From Rhodococcus sp. HNM0563 (GTDB lineage: Bacteria; Actinomycetota; Actinomycetes; Mycobacteriales; Mycobacteriaceae), in NCBI RefSeq assembly GCF_012726195.1, contig NZ_JAASAF010000001.1, positions 741,763 to 805,762 of the forward strand: 64,000 nucleotides of DNA, given 5' to 3'. Each line of letters opens with the position of its first letter. The first letter of the stretch is position 1. A program made the position numbers and the translations under genes. The notes beneath the pieces are model-generated. The model made no database searches. It had not been told where the DNA came from and saw nothing but the letters and a program-made list of their open reading frames with translations. This document shows, in pieces, positions 35,580 through 46,717 of this stretch.

Positions 35580-36488
35580 TCAGGAAACCGGTACTCCGAT
35601 AGCAGCGTGAAGCTGATCGCGCAGGTGATCCTCTGCTTCGCGGATCGCGTCGATGGCGGAGGTCTCATCAAGCCCCTTGCCCTCCTCCTTTGCGATCAGG
35701 ACTTCACGATCCATGGTGAGGCGCTGTTCGATGAGGTTGATTGGCTCAACAGATCCGCCGTTTGCGGGGATGCCGTTGACGACAGCCTTCTCAATACCGA
35801 ATGGGTTTCCTTCCCGAAGGAGCCCGTTGATCTCCAGGGTTTCCTCTAGTAGGCGACGGCTCTCTGGCTTGTCCCTGCTCTTGCCTGCAACGACGCGAAG
35901 CTCGACGCGGACACCTGGCCCTATACCTTCAACGGCTCCGAGCATTGAACCGAGTAGTCCTGATGCTTGGCCCGACGCGTTGCTTGGCTTGAGGGCAAAA
36001 GTTGCGAGCGAGACACCCCGCATCTCCGACAGTCGGTGATACATCTCCCGAGACACGATTGGCTTGGCGTAATACCGCTCCTGCGGCTGAACTGTTCGAT
36101 TCAGCCATCCGGCCAGAGCGGCATGGCTTGGCGCGGACTGGTTCGAACTGACCATTCCAACCACGTTATGTTCAAAGAACGCAACGAAGGATTCCTCAAT
36201 GACTTCCCACGAGTCCCCATTTGTGAGGAGGGGAGCACGTTTGTTGCTGGACCGGTCGCGTTGCCGAGGAGCGAGGTCGCGTTCCACATCTAACTCTAGA
36301 TAGCGGTGCTGTCCCAGCTGAAAAACTTCGCCTCGAATATCCCGGTTGTTCAGCGTATGGGTTGCGGTGCTCGGAGTGATCCGTGCTAGTACCTGCTGCC
36401 AGTTGAGCCCAGGGAAAGAATCGCCGTCCTCTTGCTTCACGATCTGATAGAACGACACCCTACGACACTTCGTCTTCCGGTCGGCCAC
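35580..36488 (-). CDS. Protein of unknown function, 302 aa
   Basis: Starts at GTG 36488 with GAGGAG six bases upstream. The N-terminal half (RRVSFYQIV, QLGQHRYLELD, EESFVAFFEHNVVGMV) looks like a mixed alpha/beta domain. A Gly-rich loop (GLLGSMLGAVEGIGPG) is in the middle and charged helices close the protein. No catalytic motif is recognised. Such genes of mobile islands often belong to phage-defence sets, but nothing in the sequence proves it. Confidence 0.7.
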   Translation of the reverse strand: MADRKTKCRRVSFYQIVKQEDGDSFPGLNWQQVLARITPSTATHTLNNRDIRGEVFQLGQHRYLELDVERDLAPRQRDRSSNKRAPLLTNGDSWEVIEESFVAFFEHNVVGMVSSNQSAPSHAALAGWLNRTVQPQERYYAKPIVSREMYHRLSEMRGVSLATFALKPSNASGQASGLLGSMLGAVEGIGPGVRVELRVVAGKSRDKPESRRLLEETLEINGLLREGNPFGIEKAVVNGIPANGGSVEPINLIEQRLTMDREVLIAKEEGKGLDETSAIDAIREAEDHLRDQLHAAIGVPVS

Positions 36489-36794
36489 GCTGCTCCTCGT
36501 CACGATCGGTGTGTCCGGGGCTGTTAGGTGCTCTCGGGTATGCGGAACATTACGGTCAGCGGGTCGAGGAACCAAGTGACTACAACTTGTGCCATTGTGG
36601 TCCGGGCATTGAGACGCGCGTTCTGGGCAAAAGGGCGATTTCCCGAGAGGTTCCTACGTTGTGCCGTCTCTGGTACAGAGAAGGCCCCCAAGTACGTGGA
36701 GGCACGCCGTATGAGGAGGCCAGATTCTAGGTCCAGTCGAGCGGATCCCTCTCAATGACGTGCAAAGTAGGGGAAGCCTCGGACATGTCCGGCC
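36489..36794. other. Intergenic region inside the island
   Basis: About 300 bases between two minus-strand genes. Short open frames have no coding character. It should hold the promoter of the 302-aa gene, but none is recognised. Confidence 0.45.
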
Positions 36795-37610
36795 TCAGCT
36801 GAAACCAACGATTTGGTCCAGCATGGCCGACGCACGTTGGCTATACGTACGTAGTACGTCTTCGAGTAAGTGCAGGCCGACAAGGACTACAAGCAAGGCC
36901 GTCCCCGAGCTCGCAGTCATCTTGATGTTGACAACTGAAGATTCGGTCGTTGCGTAGATGTCTCTTTCTGATGCCCCGAGGTAAGCCCAGGGGCGACCAT
37001 GTGCGTACCCCGAGCACAGGCGCCAGCAAAGAAGCGCGCTCTTTGCTTTCACGCCGTTTTGGTCTGCATACTTGACAACCTCCGTACTGGTGAAGCCGCT
37101 GCGGACCGTTGTGACGATTCCCGGACGGCGATCCGCGACAGCGTCGAGTTTCGACAGCTTTCCCTCCAGCGGGGTGTAGTCAGGTTGCGACAGTGGGGCG
37201 AGGGCCCTGTCCTTGTCCTTAAAGTTTTGGGCGTGCCATCGCAGGGTCCGCTCGATACGAGAGTCCCGAGAAGTCGGGTGCACTATCCAATACGCAGCGG
37301 ACAGGGTTTCCAATGCACCGCGGGCGAGAGAGAATGGTGCGGCAATATGAAGGATCCGATCGTCATTCACGAGGACCTTCGCCGCATGGAGATGGTCCAC
37401 ACCGGCGGTAACACAGTGCCTCACCGCATGCGAAACGCGGTACGGATCGCTCGCTCTATCATCACCGCAAAGCGACGAGCCTTTGCTCACCGGAAATTCG
37501 TCTCTTGAACCCACGCGCTCCATCGCGCGCTCGATTAGCGGAGCGATCTCTGCCCACTTCGCCGAGATCTCCGCTTCATTTAGCCCCTTACCAACGTTGT
37601 TCTCGCCCAT
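36795..37610 (-). CDS. Protein of unknown function, 271 aa
   Basis: A mainly helical soluble protein. A central segment SLARGALETLSAAYWIV is followed by a charged region, and RLCSGYAHGRPW lies at about 198-209. The arginine-x6-histidine spacing there resembles the R-x4-6-H motif of HEPN ribonucleases, though the residue after Arg is Leu rather than the usual polar one. A hydrophobic C-terminal helix (GTALLVVLVGLHLLEDVL) ends the protein. It resembles actinobacterial hypothetical proteins; function unknown. Confidence 0.7.
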   Translation of the reverse strand: MGENNVGKGLNEAEISAKWAEIAPLIERAMERVGSRDEFPVSKGSSLCGDDRASDPYRVSHAVRHCVTAGVDHLHAAKVLVNDDRILHIAAPFSLARGALETLSAAYWIVHPTSRDSRIERTLRWHAQNFKDKDRALAPLSQPDYTPLEGKLSKLDAVADRRPGIVTTVRSGFTSTEVVKYADQNGVKAKSALLCWRLCSGYAHGRPWAYLGASERDIYATTESSVVNIKMTASSGTALLVVLVGLHLLEDVLRTYSQRASAMLDQIVGFS

Positions 37611-37683
37611 GTCGATAGTGCAACATAAGCGAAGATCGGACGCCCGTTGAACAGCCAGTTCGAAGCCTGGTGAGTCGGGGAAG

Positions 37684-38604
37684 CTAGTTGTTTTCCTGCT
37701 CGCTGTCTGTGTGGGGGATATCCGGGAAGAGCCACATACCCAGTTTGTAGCCAGCCTGCCAGAGTGTTAGCGCGCCGATGCCGGTTCCGCCGACAGCCAA
37801 GAGAACTGAGTCTGGGAGAGCAAGTGCAGCAAGATAGTAAGAATATGTCCATATGCCGCCGAACCAGGCCGCGAGCATCAGGCGGCACGCCCGTGCCCCA
37901 TACCGGGTCTGCAGCCGTTGGCGTGTCTCGTCCAGCTCAGGACTTGCTCCGTAGAGTGTCTCGACCTCGTCGATCAGTTGATCGACTGCTTCCTCGACCT
38001 CAGGGTCATCGAGGTCTATAGGGCTGAGCCTGGCAGCGATATCATCCCAGACGTCGTCGGTGGGAAGTTGGAGGTCGAGATCCTTGAGCTCGAAGCCGTT
38101 GAACTCCGCGAGCTGGATCTGGTTCGCAGCAAGGCTCTCTCGCAACCGTGCCAGGTGTTGGTCGAGCGCGCTCGTGGGCGTTGCATGAATGACGGTCTCC
38201 GCGATGCTGCGGATGGCTTCGGTTACTGCCGGATCTGGACGTATATCGAGTTGGGCGAAAGCAGAGTTAGCGCAGGCTTCCGGAACTGACACTTGTGTTA
38301 GTCGATCCCGGAGGGCAGAACCGCCTGAACGGCCCTCAGATGGGACCAAGTACTGATCGAAGTTCCCGACCTGAGCGATCTGACGACGAAGTTCTTCAAG
38401 TGCCGAGGTGTTCGTCGCTGCAACCTCGAAAGCCTTCATCGCCGGTATCCGAACAGTCCGAAGGTTTCTTCTGAGCTCGGCGAGAGGGGAATCAACGCTG
38501 TCGACGGCCGTTCGGAGCATCTGCTGCCAGTTCCGGCCATAGGTGCTGCTGAGGCTTTGCGATACTTCCCGACGGAGGCGCCGCTGGTATTCATCACTTG
38601 TCAT
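37684..38604 (-). CDS. Protein of unknown function with C-terminal membrane segment, 306 aa
   Basis: A long hydrophilic, helical N-terminal part (about 1-230, many Glu/Arg/Leu) is followed by two hydrophobic stretches at about 240-285 (WFGGIWTYSYYLAALALP, LLAVGGTGIGALTLWQAG) that could anchor it in the membrane. The 73 bases to the next gene on the same strand suggest a shared transcript. GAGAG lies about 8 bases before the ATG. No family is recognised. Confidence 0.7.
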   Translation of the reverse strand: MTSDEYQRRLRREVSQSLSSTYGRNWQQMLRTAVDSVDSPLAELRRNLRTVRIPAMKAFEVAATNTSALEELRRQIAQVGNFDQYLVPSEGRSGGSALRDRLTQVSVPEACANSAFAQLDIRPDPAVTEAIRSIAETVIHATPTSALDQHLARLRESLAANQIQLAEFNGFELKDLDLQLPTDDVWDDIAARLSPIDLDDPEVEEAVDQLIDEVETLYGASPELDETRQRLQTRYGARACRLMLAAWFGGIWTYSYYLAALALPDSVLLAVGGTGIGALTLWQAGYKLGMWLFPDIPHTDSEQENN

Positions 38605-38735
38605 TTAAAGGTCTCTCGATGGCGGGGTCGAACAGTTGTTGACTCGTCCAGCGGGAACGCGCAGAAGACCAGGTGCGCCGCGTTGCGCCGAGAGTGTCGT
38701 CATGGCGCCGGGGCATTCACCCGGGCGTTGGTTTA

Positions 38736-39425
38736 TCACCAACCGCGTTCGCGCCACTCTGCGAGATGCGGACGCTCCGCGCCGAGGGTCGAGTCCTTGC
38801 CGTGTCCGGGGTAGAACACCGTCTCGTCGTCGAACCTGTCGAAGATCTTGGCTGTGACGTCCTGGTACAGCGAATCGAAGTCCTCCGGTTTTGTAGTCCG
38901 GCCAAGACCCCCGGGGAAAAGGCAGTCGCCGGTGAACACGTGATGACGTCCGGTACCGGCCTCCTCGAGCACGAGTGCGATCGAACCGGGGGTGTGCCCG
39001 GACAAGTGCAGCACCTCGAGGTCGAGCTCGCCGATCCGGATGGTGTCGCCCTCTTCGAGGAGACGATCCGGGGTCACCGGCAGCGGTTCGGCGTCGAGCG
39101 GGTGCGCAGCGGTCGGTACCTTCGTGGCGGCGGCGACCTGCTCCAGCCCTTGCCAATGGTCCCAGTGCTGATGCGTGGTGAGGATGAGTTCGAGATTCGG
39201 CGCGTGCTCGGCAAGATAGGGCACGAGCAGGTCCGGTTCGTTGGCTGCGTCGATGAACAGCGATTTGCCGGTTCGGGTGTCGGTGATGAGGTAGGTGTTG
39301 TTGTCCATCTGGCCGACCGAGAGCTTGACGATGGTGGCACCGGGGATGCTGCGTCGCTGCGCGGGGCCGCCTGGGGAGACCTCGCCGGTGTAGTGGTCAT
39401 CGATGATGAGGGGCTGCTGCGTCAT
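38736..39425 (-). CDS. MBL-fold metallohydrolase, restored chimeric gene
   Basis: A 229-aa glyoxalase II-like metallo-beta-lactamase-fold hydrolase. Metal ligands are visible in THQHWDH, SGHTPGS, FTGD and YPGHGKD. It holds the place of Rv1637c between the universal stress gene and uvrA in mycobacteria. The last 64 codons appear to come from the island, and the original ones lie at 26446-26640. The replaced part includes the GHG metal ligand, so the supplied end is required for activity. The natural substrate is unknown. Confidence 0.92.
   Translation of the reverse strand: MTQQPLIIDDHYTGEVSPGGPAQRRSIPGATIVKLSVGQMDNNTYLITDTRTGKSLFIDAANEPDLLVPYLAEHAPNLELILTTHQHWDHWQGLEQVAAATKVPTAAHPLDAEPLPVTPDRLLEEGDTIRIGELDLEVLHLSGHTPGSIALVLEEAGTGRHHVFTGDCLFPGGLGRTTKPEDFDSLYQDVTAKIFDRFDDETVFYPGHGKDSTLGAERPHLAEWRERGW
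38924..38930. other. Right attachment junction of the island
   Basis: AGTCGCC is shared with the left junction. To its left, 38736-38930 is the island-borne replacement 3' end. To its right is the host part of the MBL gene (GGTGAACACG onwards). Confidence 0.65.
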
Positions 39426-39551
39426 GTGCCGCACGTTACCTCTGCGCCGCATCGCCCGAGGTCGAGTGGTCGCAGACCGGAACGTGTCGGTGCACGCGCC
39501 TACGATGGGCAAGGGCCCGAATGCGGCCTTGTCGACAAGGAAGGAACTGGC

Positions 39552-42485
39552 GTGGCGGATCGCCTGATCGTACGAGGGGCGCGCGAACACAACCTGCGCG
39601 GTGTCGACCTGGATTTGCCGCGCGACAGCCTCATCGTGTTCACCGGCCTCTCCGGGTCGGGTAAGTCGAGCCTTGCATTCGACACGATTTTCGCGGAGGG
39701 CCAGCGCCGCTATGTCGAGTCGCTGTCCGCGTATGCGCGGCAGTTCCTCGGCCAGATGGACAAGCCGGATGTCGACTTCATCGAGGGGCTTTCGCCTGCG
39801 GTGTCGATCGACCAGAAATCGACCAACCGGAACCCCCGTTCCACTGTCGGCACCATCACCGAGGTCTACGACTACCTCCGACTGCTGTATGCGCGTGCCG
39901 GTACCCCGCATTGCCCCGTGTGCGGCGAGAAGATCGCCCGCCAGTCGCCGCAGCAGATCGTCGACCAGGTTCTCGAAATGGAAGCCGGCCTGCGCTTCCA
40001 GATCCTCGCTCCCGTGGTCCGGACCAGGAAAGGCGAGTTCGTCGACCTGTTCGAGCACCTCACCCTGCAGGGCTACTCCCGGGTCCGGGTGGACGGGGTG
40101 GTGTACCCGCTCTCCGAGCCGCCCAAGCTCAAGAAGCAGGAAAAGCACGATATCGAGGTTGTCGTCGACCGTCTTGCGGTGAAGCCCTCCGCCAAGCAGC
40201 GTCTCACCGATTCCATCGAGACCGCGTTGCGCCTCGCGGAAGGCATCGTCGTCCTCGACTTCGTCGACCGCGACGAGGACGCCCCCGATCGTGAACGTCG
40301 CTTCTCCGAATCGCTGGCCTGCCCGAACGCGCACCCCCTCGCGATCGACGACCTCGAGCCGCGCTCGTTCTCCTTCAACTCTCCGTACGGTGCGTGCCCC
40401 GACTGCGCCGGCCTCGGCGTACGTAAAGAGGTCGATACCGACCTGGTGGTACCCGACCCGGACCGCAGCCTTGCCGACGGCGCGATCGCGCCCTGGTCGA
40501 TGGGGCAGAGTTCCGAATATTTCACCCGTCTGCTGACCGGACTGGCCGACGTCATGGGCTTCGACATCGACACACCGTGGAAGAAGCTGCCCGCAAAGGT
40601 TCGTAAGGCGGTACTCGAGGGCAGTACCGAGCAGGTGCACGTCCGCTACAAGAACCGTTACGGCCGCGTCCGCTCCTACTACGCCGAATTCGAAGGCGTG
40701 ATGCCGTTCCTGCATCGCCGCATGGAGCAGACCGAGTCGGAACAGATGAAGGAACGCTACGACGGGTACATGCGCGACATTCCGTGCCCGACGTGTAGCG
40801 GCACCCGGCTACGACCCGAGATCCTGGCGGTCACGATCACCGCGGACGACCTCGGCGCCAAGTCGATCGCCGAGGTGTGCGAGCTGTCGATCGCCGAGTG
40901 CGCCGACTTCCTGAACAGCCTCACCCTCGGGCCCCGGGAGGCGGCGATCGCCGGCCAGGTCCTCAAGGAGGTGCAGGCACGTCTCGGGTTCCTGCTCGAC
41001 GTGGGTCTCGATTACCTCACCCTCGCTCGAGCGGCCGCTACCCTGTCCGGTGGCGAAGCTCAACGTATCCGGCTCGCTACCCAGATCGGCTCAGGTCTCG
41101 TCGGTGTCCTCTACGTACTCGACGAGCCGTCCATCGGTCTACATCAGCGCGACAACCGTCGATTGATCGATACTCTCACCCGGCTGCGCGATCTCGGAAA
41201 CACCCTGATCGTCGTGGAACACGACGAGGACACCATCCGCGCGTCGGACTGGGTGGTCGATATCGGACCGCGCGCCGGGGAGCACGGTGGGCAGGTCGTC
41301 CATAGCGGCACCTACAAAGGGCTTCTCGACAACTCCGCGTCCATCACCGGCGCGTTCCTGTCGGGTCGCGAATCGATTCCCGTTCCACTCGTGCGCCGAC
41401 CCGCGGACCCGAAACGTCAGGTCACCGTGATCGGTGCCAGGGAGAACAACCTCCGTGAGATCGACGTCGCATTCCCGCTGGGGGTACTCACCTGCGTGAC
41501 CGGCGTGTCGGGCTCCGGCAAATCGACGCTCGTCAACGAGATTCTCGCGACGGTGATGGCCAACAAGCTCAACCGTGCGCGGCAGGTGCCCGGTCGGCAT
41601 ACCCGCATCAATGGCCTCGATCAGCTCGACAAGCTCGTGCAGGTCGACCAGTCACCGATCGGGCGGACACCGCGGTCGAACCCCGCGACCTACACCGGAG
41701 TGTTCGACAAGATCCGCACCCTCTTCGCTGCGACCACCGAGGCGAAGGTACGCGGTTATCAGCCGGGACGTTTCTCGTTCAATGTCAAGGGCGGCCGTTG
41801 CGAAGCGTGCTCGGGCGACGGCACCCTCAAGATCGAGATGAACTTCCTCCCCGATGTGTACGTGCCGTGCGAGGTATGCCATGGCGCCCGCTACAACCGG
41901 GAAACGCTCGAGGTGCATTACAAGGGCAAGACGATCGCTGAGGTGCTCGACATGTCGATCGAGGAGGCAGCCGGGTTCTTCGAGCCGGTCACCTCGATCC
42001 ACCGCTACCTTGCGACCCTCGTCGAGGTGGGTCTCGGATACGTCCGACTGGGCCAGCCGGCGACGACGTTGTCCGGTGGTGAGGCTCAACGCGTCAAACT
42101 CGCCGCCGAACTGCAGAAACGTTCCAACGGACGAACCGCCTACATCCTCGATGAGCCGACTACCGGTCTGCACTTCGACGACATCCGGAAGTTGCTCGGC
42201 GTCATCAACGGTCTCGTCGACAAGGGCAACACGGTCATCGTCATCGAACACAATCTCGATGTGATCAAGACATCGGACTGGATCATCGACATGGGCCCGG
42301 AAGGTGGATCGGGCGGCGGCACCGTAGTTGCGGAGGGCACCCCCGAGGACGTTGCGGCAGTCGAGCGCAGTTACACCGGTCGATTCCTTGCGGAATCTCT
42401 CGCCGAGTCCGCTCCGGCCCCGCAGAAGAAGCCCGCTCGTCCCGCCCGCAAGCGTGCGCCACGGAAGAAGGCCGCCGCCGGCTGA
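39552..42485 (+). CDS. uvrA: Excinuclease ABC subunit A
   Basis: A 977-aa damage-recognition ATPase of nucleotide excision repair. It has two ABC modules: Walker [10 protein letters not shown] near residue 35 and GVSGSGKST near 655, with signatures LSGGEAQRI and LSGGEAQRV. Zinc-finger cysteine pairs occur in CPVCGEK, CPDCAG/CPTCSG and [15 protein letters not shown] lysine/arginine/alanine-rich tail ends the protein. GTG 39552 is chosen with AAGGAA upstream; the long open frame before it is antisense to the MBL gene. Confidence 0.97.
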   Translation: MADRLIVRGAREHNLRGVDLDLPRDSLIVFTGLSGSGKSSLAFDTIFAEGQRRYVESLSAYARQFLGQMDKPDVDFIEGLSPAVSIDQKSTNRNPRSTVGTITEVYDYLRLLYARAGTPHCPVCGEKIARQSPQQIVDQVLEMEAGLRFQILAPVVRTRKGEFVDLFEHLTLQGYSRVRVDGVVYPLSEPPKLKKQEKHDIEVVVDRLAVKPSAKQRLTDSIETALRLAEGIVVLDFVDRDEDAPDRERRFSESLACPNAHPLAIDDLEPRSFSFNSPYGACPDCAGLGVRKEVDTDLVVPDPDRSLADGAIAPWSMGQSSEYFTRLLTGLADVMGFDIDTPWKKLPAKVRKAVLEGSTEQVHVRYKNRYGRVRSYYAEFEGVMPFLHRRMEQTESEQMKERYDGYMRDIPCPTCSGTRLRPEILAVTITADDLGAKSIAEVCELSIAECADFLNSLTLGPREAAIAGQVLKEVQARLGFLLDVGLDYLTLARAAATLSGGEAQRIRLATQIGSGLVGVLYVLDEPSIGLHQRDNRRLIDTLTRLRDLGNTLIVVEHDEDTIRASDWVVDIGPRAGEHGGQVVHSGTYKGLLDNSASITGAFLSGRESIPVPLVRRPADPKRQVTVIGARENNLREIDVAFPLGVLTCVTGVSGSGKSTLVNEILATVMANKLNRARQVPGRHTRINGLDQLDKLVQVDQSPIGRTPRSNPATYTGVFDKIRTLFAATTEAKVRGYQPGRFSFNVKGGRCEACSGDGTLKIEMNFLPDVYVPCEVCHGARYNRETLEVHYKGKTIAEVLDMSIEEAAGFFEPVTSIHRYLATLVEVGLGYVRLGQPATTLSGGEAQRVKLAAELQKRSNGRTAYILDEPTTGLHFDDIRKLLGVINGLVDKGNTVIVIEHNLDVIKTSDWIIDMGPEGGSGGGTVVAEGTPEDVAAVERSYTGRFLAESLAESAPAPQKKPARPARKRAPRKKAAAG

Positions 42486-42512
42486 GCAAGCGGGACGAGC
42501 ACGCGCCGAACG

Positions 42513-42878
42513 TCAGTAGACGGGGCCGGTGTATTTTTCGCCGGGGCCCTGACCGGGTGAATCGGGCACCGAGGACGCTTCGCGGAAGGCTTTCTGAAGC
42601 GCCTGTAGGCCCTCACGGATCGGACCGGCGTGCGGGCCGAGGTATTCCACCGAGGCAGTGACCAGCCCGGCGAGGGCCGTGATCACGCGGCGTGCCTCAT
42701 CGAGGTCCAGGCGGTCGCTCGCGTCGGGATCGTCGTCGGCGAGGCCCAGCTTCTCCGCGGCGGAGCTCATCAGCATCACCGCAGCGCGGCTGATCACCTC
42801 GACTGCGGGAATGTCGGCGAGGTCGCGAATATCTGCGGGCTGATCATCGTGGCGGGGGGCATCGGGGGTGTCGGTCAT
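42513..42878 (-). CDS. DUF1844 domain protein
   Basis: A 121-aa helical protein conserved near infC in actinobacteria. The DUF1844 core (about 30-95) includes EVISRAAVMLMSSAAEKLGL and an aspartate-rich link to LDEARRVITALAGLV. ATG 42878 is the first good start. It is divergent from the infC operon and converges on uvrA. The function is unknown. Confidence 0.85.
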   Translation of the reverse strand: MTDTPDAPRHDDQPADIRDLADIPAVEVISRAAVMLMSSAAEKLGLADDDPDASDRLDLDEARRVITALAGLVTASVEYLGPHAGPIREGLQALQKAFREASSVPDSPGQGPGEKYTGPVY

Positions 42879-42965
42879 GTCCTCGAGGATCCCACCAGCG
42901 CAGCGGTGCTCGTGTTCCGGGTGCGTGCTCCGAGGTCCGATTCGGCGCCGACGTGCATCTTTTGT

Positions 42966-42971
42966 TAGACT
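42966..42971 (+). promoter_or_regulatory. -10 element of the infC operon
   Basis: TAGACT lies about 300 bases before infC. The message would begin near 42978 and carry a long structured leader. Confidence 0.5.
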
Positions 42972-42977
42972 GATCGC

Positions 42978-43274
42978 CACGACCGCCTGCGCGTACCCGC
43001 GCGGGCAGCAAGTGGAGTCCGACTCCCACCTCTGGCCGCGTGTTTCTTGCGGCGCAGTGGTCCGGTCCTTCGAGCGTTACGGCGCTCGGAGAGTCCATGC
43101 CCTCGAGGGTATGGAACGTTGGTCGCGGCGGTGCCGCGTCGCGTCGACCGGTCGGTACGGACCCCGCCAGGTGTATCAGCACTGCAGCGGGGTTTTTTCG
43201 TCGAGGAATCGCCGGGCCCCGCGTGCTGCGGTGCGGTCAGCAAGACCACACCGCATTTCTACCTAGGAGGCCCC
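42978..43274 (+). promoter_or_regulatory. Structured 5' leader of infC-rpmI-rplT
   Basis: About 300 bases without a convincing gene. They contain several hairpins, for example CCATGCCCTCGAGGGTATGG at 43097-43116, and an intrinsic terminator before infC. In other bacteria this operon is autoregulated through its leader by L20 or by attenuation. A similar mechanism is inferred here; the leader does not visibly match the Bacillus L20 type. Confidence 0.6.
43161..43198 (+). terminator. Attenuator-like terminator in the infC leader
   Basis: ACCCCGC (43161-43167) pairs with GCGGGGT (43187-43193), and a run of six T follows at 43193-43198. It stands about 77 bases before the infC start, where it can stop transcription before the structural genes. 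Confidence 0.75.
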
Positions 43275-43928
<654 letters not shown>

Positions 43929-43996
43929 CCGCTCCGGCAGCACATCCGGTGCTGCGCGCGAGCACCGATGTATCCACGACAAGAACTGAGGACTCC

Positions 43997-44191
43997 ATGC
44001 CCAAGTCGAAGACCCACAGCGGCACCGCAAAGCGTTTCAAGGTGTCCGGTAGCGGAAAGATCCTGCGCCAGAAGGCCGGTCGCCGCCACCTGCTCGAGCA
44101 CAAGTCCTCGCGTGTCACGCGTCGCCTCGACGGGACCGCCGTCGTCTCGCCCGCCGACGCGCCGCGCATCAAGCGCCTGCTCGACATCTGA
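43997..44191 (+). CDS. rpmI: 50S ribosomal protein L35
   Basis: A 64-aa basic ribosomal protein ([15 protein letters not shown], ending RIKRLLDI). It is the second gene of the infC operon, 68 bases after infC. Length and sequence are typical. Confidence 0.97.
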   Translation: MPKSKTHSGTAKRFKVSGSGKILRQKAGRRHLLEHKSSRVTRRLDGTAVVSPADAPRIKRLLDI

Positions 44192-44254
44192 GCCTTCCCG
44201 ACCGATCATCCCGGGGGCCGAGTACCAGCCCCCCGAACCTGACAGGACATATCA

Positions 44255-44635
44255 GTGGCACGCGTGAAGAGGGCCGTCAACGCCCAGAAGAAGCGCCGTT
44301 CGATTCTCGAGGCCTCCAAGGGCTACCGCGGGCAGCGCTCGCGTCTGTACCGCAAGGCCAAGGAACAGCAGCTTCACTCGCTGACCTACGCCTACCGCGA
44401 CCGTCGCGCGCGCAAGGGCGACTTCCGCAAGCTGTGGATCACCCGTATCAACGCTGCGGCCCGCGCGAACGACATCACCTACAACCGGTTCATCCAGGGC
44501 CTCAAGGCTGCCGGTGTCGAGGTCGACCGCAAGATCCTTGCTGAGCTTGCCGTCTCCGACGCCGAGGCATTTGCCGGCTTGGTGGCTGTTGCGAAGGCTG
44601 CGCTGCCCGCCGACGTCAACGCTCCGGCTGCCTGA
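44255..44635 (+). CDS. rplT: 50S ribosomal protein L20
   Basis: A 126-aa basic protein that binds 23S rRNA early in assembly. It begins at GTG 44255 ([14 protein letters not shown]) with AGGACA upstream, and contains the conserved [12 protein letters not shown] segment. In some bacteria L20 represses this operon. The next gene starts 38 bases later and may be co-transcribed. Confidence 0.97.
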   Translation: MARVKRAVNAQKKRRSILEASKGYRGQRSRLYRKAKEQQLHSLTYAYRDRRARKGDFRKLWITRINAAARANDITYNRFIQGLKAAGVEVDRKILAELAVSDAEAFAGLVAVAKAALPADVNAPAA

Positions 44636-44673
44636 GCGCGACGCTGAACGAGAATCCAGCACAGGAACGGCCC

Positions 44674-45486
44674 GTGGACCCGCTCACCGAGCGCACCCCA
44701 CGGGTCGTTTCTGCTGTCAAATTGCTCCGCGCCGCTGAGCGGCGTAGAACCGGACGCTTCCTCGCGGAAGGTGAGAACTCGGTCACCGCGGCCCTCGCCA
44801 CGGGGGTGGTGCACGACATATTCGTGACCGAAGGCGCCGCCGAGCGCTACCGGGATCTCGTCACCACCGCGCAGAACCGCGGCATCCGCGTGGGCCTCGT
44901 GACCGACCGCGCCGGCGGGCGACTGTCCGACACCGTCTCACCGCCGGGACTCGTCGCGGTGTGTGACACCCTCGACGTGCCCCTCGACTCGGCGCTCGAC
45001 TCCGGGGCGCGGTTGCTCGCGATCCCGGTCGAGATGGGGGAGCCCGGCAACGCAGGGACCCTCATCCGCGTCGCCGACGCTGTCGGTGCCGACGCGGTGA
45101 TCCTCGCTGGAGACAGCGTCGATCCGCACAACGGAAAATGCGTGCGCTCCTCGGCAGGCAGCGTGTTCCATCTGCCGCTCGTGAGAGAACGCGACACCAC
45201 CCGCGTGCTCGACGCGGTGACCGCCGCAGGAGTTCGGGTCCTCGCGACCGCGGCCGACGGTGAGGTCGATCTCGACGAGGCCGACGAACTGCTCGCAGGT
45301 CCCACCGCTTGGCTCTTCGGCAGTGAAGCCCACGGGTTGCCGCCCGAGGTCGCCGCCCGCGCCGATCATCGGGTGCGCATTCCGATCCGCGGTCGTGCCG
45401 AGTCCCTCAACCTCGCGACCGCCGCCGCGATCTGCATGTATGCAAGTGCCAGGGTGCAGCATCGGTCGGCTACGCGCTTAACCTAG
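44674..45486 (+). CDS. TrmH/SpoU-family RNA 2'-O-methyltransferase
   Basis: A 270-aa SPOUT methyltransferase that methylates ribose in tRNA or rRNA. An N-terminal substrate-binding domain (about 10-90) precedes the knotted domain with GNAGTLIRVADAVG, LFGSEAHGL and IPIRGRAESLNLATAA, the three SpoU motifs. It is the counterpart of the tsnR-annotated gene beside rplT in mycobacteria. The exact target nucleotide is unknown. Confidence 0.93.
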   Translation: MDPLTERTPRVVSAVKLLRAAERRRTGRFLAEGENSVTAALATGVVHDIFVTEGAAERYRDLVTTAQNRGIRVGLVTDRAGGRLSDTVSPPGLVAVCDTLDVPLDSALDSGARLLAIPVEMGEPGNAGTLIRVADAVGADAVILAGDSVDPHNGKCVRSSAGSVFHLPLVRERDTTRVLDAVTAAGVRVLATAADGEVDLDEADELLAGPTAWLFGSEAHGLPPEVAARADHRVRIPIRGRAESLNLATAAAICMYASARVQHRSATRLT

Positions 45487-46638
<1,152 letters not shown>

Positions 46639-46717
46639 CGCCCTGACCCGTGACCGACGGGATCCGGCGCCGATGCCCCGACCCGTGACCGACATCGAAC
46701 GAGAAAGCTGAGCTCAA

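Larger units (their letters stand above)
26641..38930. mobile_element. Integrated genomic island carrying restriction-modification genes
   Basis: About 12.3 kb between two copies of the same MBL coding segment. The host gene is cut at the codons for its conserved Gly-Asp (FTGD) motif, and the island brings a 195-nt replacement 3' end. It carries a truncated large serine integrase at its left end, a second serine recombinase, a cytosine methyltransferase, two restriction endonucleases, an IS3-family copy, a decayed gene and unknown genes. Several genes have lower GC and more mixed codon use than the flanking core genes. With the integrase broken it is probably immobile. Confidence 0.85.

Noticed and set aside
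38673..39551. Upstream in-frame extension of uvrA to 38673
   Set aside because: It is antisense to the MBL gene. UvrA similarity begins at GTG 39552, which has a ribosome site.
43047..43274. IF-3 with a 76-residue N-terminal extension
   Set aside because: The extension crosses the leader terminator and has no IF-3 similarity. Conserved sequence and AGGAGG point to ATC 43275.
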